Assembly (NCBI RefSeq): GCF_030161375.1
Contig: NZ_BSSQ01000004.1
Span: 186,001 to 250,000, forward strand
Reading direction: 5' to 3'
From: Paenibacillus glycanilyticus
GTDB taxonomy: Bacteria > Bacillota > Bacilli > Paenibacillales > Paenibacillaceae
DNA: 64,000 nt
Positions 61,743 to 64,000 of this stretch are shown here, piece after piece. The notes below the pieces were generated by a model. That model was not told the origin of the DNA. It did not search any database and worked only from the letters and a program-made list of their open reading frames with translations. How positions within the stretch are numbered: position 1 is the stretch's first letter; every line of letters begins with the position of its first letter. Both the position numbers and the translations under genes were made by a program.

Positions 61743-61833
61743 ACAAGACTCGCATCTCCCCGCTAGCTGAGGCTTATCTTCTAGCTTATGGACAATAGAA
61801 ATGGTCCGAATGGGTGAATGAATTGGGGAGACG

Positions 61834-61884
61834 AAAAAAGGCTACCCCATGCCTTGCGTTAGCAAGATTAACGGGATAGCTCTA
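61834..61884 (-). terminator. Terminator of the NCS2 permease gene
   Basis: On the minus strand GAGCTATCCC and GGGGTAGCC pair (one G-T) and are followed by six Ts. Confidence 0.6.
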
Positions 61885-61888
61885 TTTT

Positions 61889-63247
61889 CTAAGCTTGCGC
61901 TGCCGGTTTCATCGCGTGATCTTTGGATTCCGCAGCTTTAGGTTCAGCCGCTTTGGTCTCGAATAATTCCCAGCGGACAAGATTTTCAAGTATGATCGCC
62001 AGAATGACGCCAATGATCAGGCCATTGGACAAAATCGGCGTCAAGAGTGGCGGGAATTCCGCAAAGGCCGAAGCGGGAATGTTCATGATGCTGATACCGG
62101 TAAGCACCGGCAGGGCAACTCTATATATCGTTTTGGCATTAAACGTTGTTCCTTGGAAAGAACGGATCGCCGTGCCGAACATTTGCAGATAAGCGACGAA
62201 TAAGACGGCATTCCCGACGGATAACGGAAGTGTGGACAACCAGCCTCCCAATGCTGGGAAGATGCCCACGATAATAAACATCATGGAACCCGCAATAAGC
62301 GCGGCGCGGCGCAGCACCTTCGTATTCTCCAGAAACCCGATCGAAGAAGCAAACGTTCCGAACGGAATGAGCCCTAGACACCCTGCAAGGATAGAGAAAC
62401 CGTTCGTGAACAGAATCGAACGTACGAACTGCTTGTTCGTAGCTTCCCGCTTGAATAGTCTGCCCGCTGCCGTCAGGCTGGTTAACGTATTCGTCATGTT
62501 CACAAGGCCCGCCAACAGGCCGACCATTATAATGCCGGGTTCAAAACCAGGCGTTCCCCAAGGGAGCCAATGCCAAATGCCGTTGCTGCCGCCGGCTGTC
62601 CCCATCCGGCTTGAGCTACCGAACAGGATCGCGTACAACGTCCAGCCGATAATAATGCCTCCAAGCAAAGAAAATTGTCCCCATTTCCCTTTGCCCTTCA
62701 GATGGATAAGCGCCACGACGATGATAATAAACAACGATAAAGCAGCCATCTTCAAATCCCATTTGCCGCCTTGATCATAACCAATCATCCCTTGGAAGAA
62801 GGTGTTCGCCAACTGGAAGGTGAGGAGCAGCAGGAACACGCCCATAACCATCGGGGTGAAAATCCGTTTCAACACGTTGAGAAAACCGCTTAAAGCGAGT
62901 ACGATGACGATCGCGCTGGACAAAATAAAGCCGCTGCTTAGACTGGCCGCTACCGTTCCGACATCCATTCCCATTGCCGGCGCGGAAGCGCAAATGCTAA
63001 GAACAAGTCCCCACCATACGCCTGCCGGTCCGTCCATCAAAGCGTAACGATGCCCCCACACGGCTTGCACGATGCACAGCACGCCGGTCAAAATAAAGGA
63101 CCGCTGCATCGAAGAGGCGATATCCTCCGGTGCAAGTCCGAGTGCATGGCCAATCGAGAGCGGCACCATAACTGTATTCGTAAAAATAAAGAACAGCCAC
63201 TGCATACCCGCAAGCCATACAGTAAAGCTTTCTTTTGGTTTAAACAT
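61889..63247 (-). CDS. NCS2-family uracil/xanthine-type permease
   Basis: A 452-residue protein with about 13-14 membrane segments of the nucleobase-cation symporter-2 family, which imports uracil, xanthine or other bases with protons. Visible: AGMQWLFFIFTNTVMVPLSI in segment 1, MDGPAGVWWGLVLS, and GLVNMTNTLTSLTAAGRLF with the family's functional segment. C-terminal tail is charged and Ala-rich (KAAEPKAAESKDHAM). Start ATG has GGGG 6 bases upstream. Divergent from a LysR gene, which probably controls it. The base transported is unknown. Confidence 0.83.
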   Translation of the reverse strand: MFKPKESFTVWLAGMQWLFFIFTNTVMVPLSIGHALGLAPEDIASSMQRSFILTGVLCIVQAVWGHRYALMDGPAGVWWGLVLSICASAPAMGMDVGTVAASLSSGFILSSAIVIVLALSGFLNVLKRIFTPMVMGVFLLLLTFQLANTFFQGMIGYDQGGKWDLKMAALSLFIIIVVALIHLKGKGKWGQFSLLGGIIIGWTLYAILFGSSSRMGTAGGSNGIWHWLPWGTPGFEPGIIMVGLLAGLVNMTNTLTSLTAAGRLFKREATNKQFVRSILFTNGFSILAGCLGLIPFGTFASSIGFLENTKVLRRAALIAGSMMFIIVGIFPALGGWLSTLPLSVGNAVLFVAYLQMFGTAIRSFQGTTFNAKTIYRVALPVLTGISIMNIPASAFAEFPPLLTPILSNGLIIGVILAIILENLVRWELFETKAAEPKAAESKDHAMKPAAQA

Positions 63248-63366
63248 GATTATCCCCAGCTTTCTTCACAATTTCCGTTCATTTCGAGCTTCGTTTTTCT
63301 CCCGAATGCTCCGTTTATGGTATCATGGGCATAACTATATTAAAAATATTAAATAAATTGCCTTCG

Positions 63367-63383
63367 TATATGAAAAACATATA
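63367..63383. promoter_or_regulatory. Inverted repeat in permease-LysR gap
   Basis: TATATG-aaaaa-CATATA is a perfect palindrome 28 bases before the LysR start, of the size expected for a LysR-type regulator site between divergent genes. Confidence 0.5.
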
Positions 63384-63411
63384 TCGGGCTTAGCGGGTGG
63401 GAACAGACGAG

Positions 63412-64000
63412 ATGGATATCAAACAATTGCGTTATTTCATTGCACTCGCCGAAGAACTGCAGGTGACGTCAGCCGCACAGCGACTCCATATGTCGCAGCC
63501 TCCGCTTAGCCAACAGTTAAAATTAATGGAAGAGGAGCTTGGCGTTCCGTTATTTATCCGCAGCGGCCGCCATCTGGAGTTGACCGTTCCGGGCAAAACG
63601 TTATATGAGCATGCTTTAACCATTACGCGGCTTATGGAAGAAGCGAAAGAGGAGGTCACGGAATCCGGCCTTGGACTAAGAGGGAAGTTGTCCATTGGCA
63701 TCAATACGCTGTCGGATGAACGCCTTCCCAGCGTGCTTAGCGCATTTCGGCTGTTATATCCGAAGGTGACGTTCAAAATTCAACAAAACGAGACCATAAC
63801 GTTAACTCGGCTTATTAAGGACAAAGCATTAGATCTCGCTATTGTCCGCCTTCCAATCAGCCTGGAAGAATTTGATCATGTCATTCTTGGCGCCGAGCCG
63901 TTGTTTTTCGTAACGGGTACCGGGCATCCGGAGGAGGATGCCATTACTTATCATCGTATTGCGGAATATCCGCTAGTACTGCCAAGCACGGAAGGTCTTG
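63412..64000 (+). CDS. LysR-family transcriptional regulator (3' end outside window)
   Basis: The first 196 codons are visible. N-terminal winged helix (MDIKQLRYFIALAEELQVTS, AAQRLHMSQPPLSQQLKLME, EELGVPLFIRSGRHLELT) followed by the start of the LysR substrate domain (GKLSIGINTLSDERLPSVLS, LDLAIVRLPI). Divergent from the NCS2 permease, with a palindrome between them, so it probably responds to a nucleobase or related compound. The frame continues past the window edge. Confidence 0.92.
   Translation, partial: MDIKQLRYFIALAEELQVTSAAQRLHMSQPPLSQQLKLMEEELGVPLFIRSGRHLELTVPGKTLYEHALTITRLMEEAKEEVTESGLGLRGKLSIGINTLSDERLPSVLSAFRLLYPKVTFKIQQNETITLTRLIKDKALDLAIVRLPISLEEFDHVILGAEPLFFVTGTGHPEEDAITYHRIAEYPLVLPSTEGL

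Overview
The window looks like chromosome of a spore-forming, Gram-positive Paenibacillaceae-type bacterium (Paenibacillus or a close relative). Evidence: strong AGGAGG-type ribosome sites with frequent GTG/TTG starts, three T-box leaders, S-layer (SLH) anchored exoproteins, CUT1 sugar ABC transporters without their own ATPase, a membrane-sensor AraC regulator, a GerPF-like spore protein, a YpeB-like protein and cre-like sites. No rRNA, tRNA, CRISPR, phage or insertion sequence was found.

Layout. 0-7.7 kb: end of a sulfatase, a flavin-type stress protein, a GNAT gene broken by an in-frame stop, two GH43-like beta-propeller enzymes, selD-mnmH (selenophosphate and tRNA 2-selenouridine), a YpeB-like protein and gene remnants. 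7.7-12.6 kb: T-box-controlled glnS followed by unknown genes and an APH-fold kinase. 12.6-16.3 kb: an iclR-OPT transporter-DUF917 operon with a clear promoter and operator. 16.3-24.6 kb: an AT-richer accessory stretch with three small membrane proteins, an SLH-bearing M28 peptidase, and a run of Nudix, SDR, HAD, lipoprotein and three HIT genes.

24.8-57.2 kb is a large plant-polysaccharide region. Block A: AraC regulator divergent from a PhyH dioxygenase, a GH43-like enzyme and a GH51 arabinofuranosidase. Block B: GH30, GH35 beta-galactosidase and a LacI regulator. A TetR/MFS pair interrupts. Block C: sensor-AraC regulator, sugar-binding lipoprotein, two permeases and a secreted GH43 arabinanase. 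Block D: polysaccharide deacetylase, a 1692-residue SLH-anchored GH43 resembling exo-beta-1,3-galactanases, a TIM-barrel isomerase/epimerase and a secreted beta-helix enzyme. The enzyme set fits type II arabinogalactan (and arabinan) breakdown: exported enzymes cut the polymer at the wall, the ABC system may import fragments, and signal-less GH30, GH35, GH51 and GH43 finish them in the cytoplasm. Abutting pairs of 14-base palindromes lie in front of both GH30 and the SLH enzyme, and a single copy lies in front of lacI, suggesting one LacI regulon.

57.3-64 kb: a DUF2238 membrane protein, two tandem T-boxes ahead of an ilvB that has no adjacent ilvN, an unknown lipoprotein, an IDEAL-like protein, a GerPF-like protein, and an NCS2 permease divergent from a LysR regulator cut by the window end.
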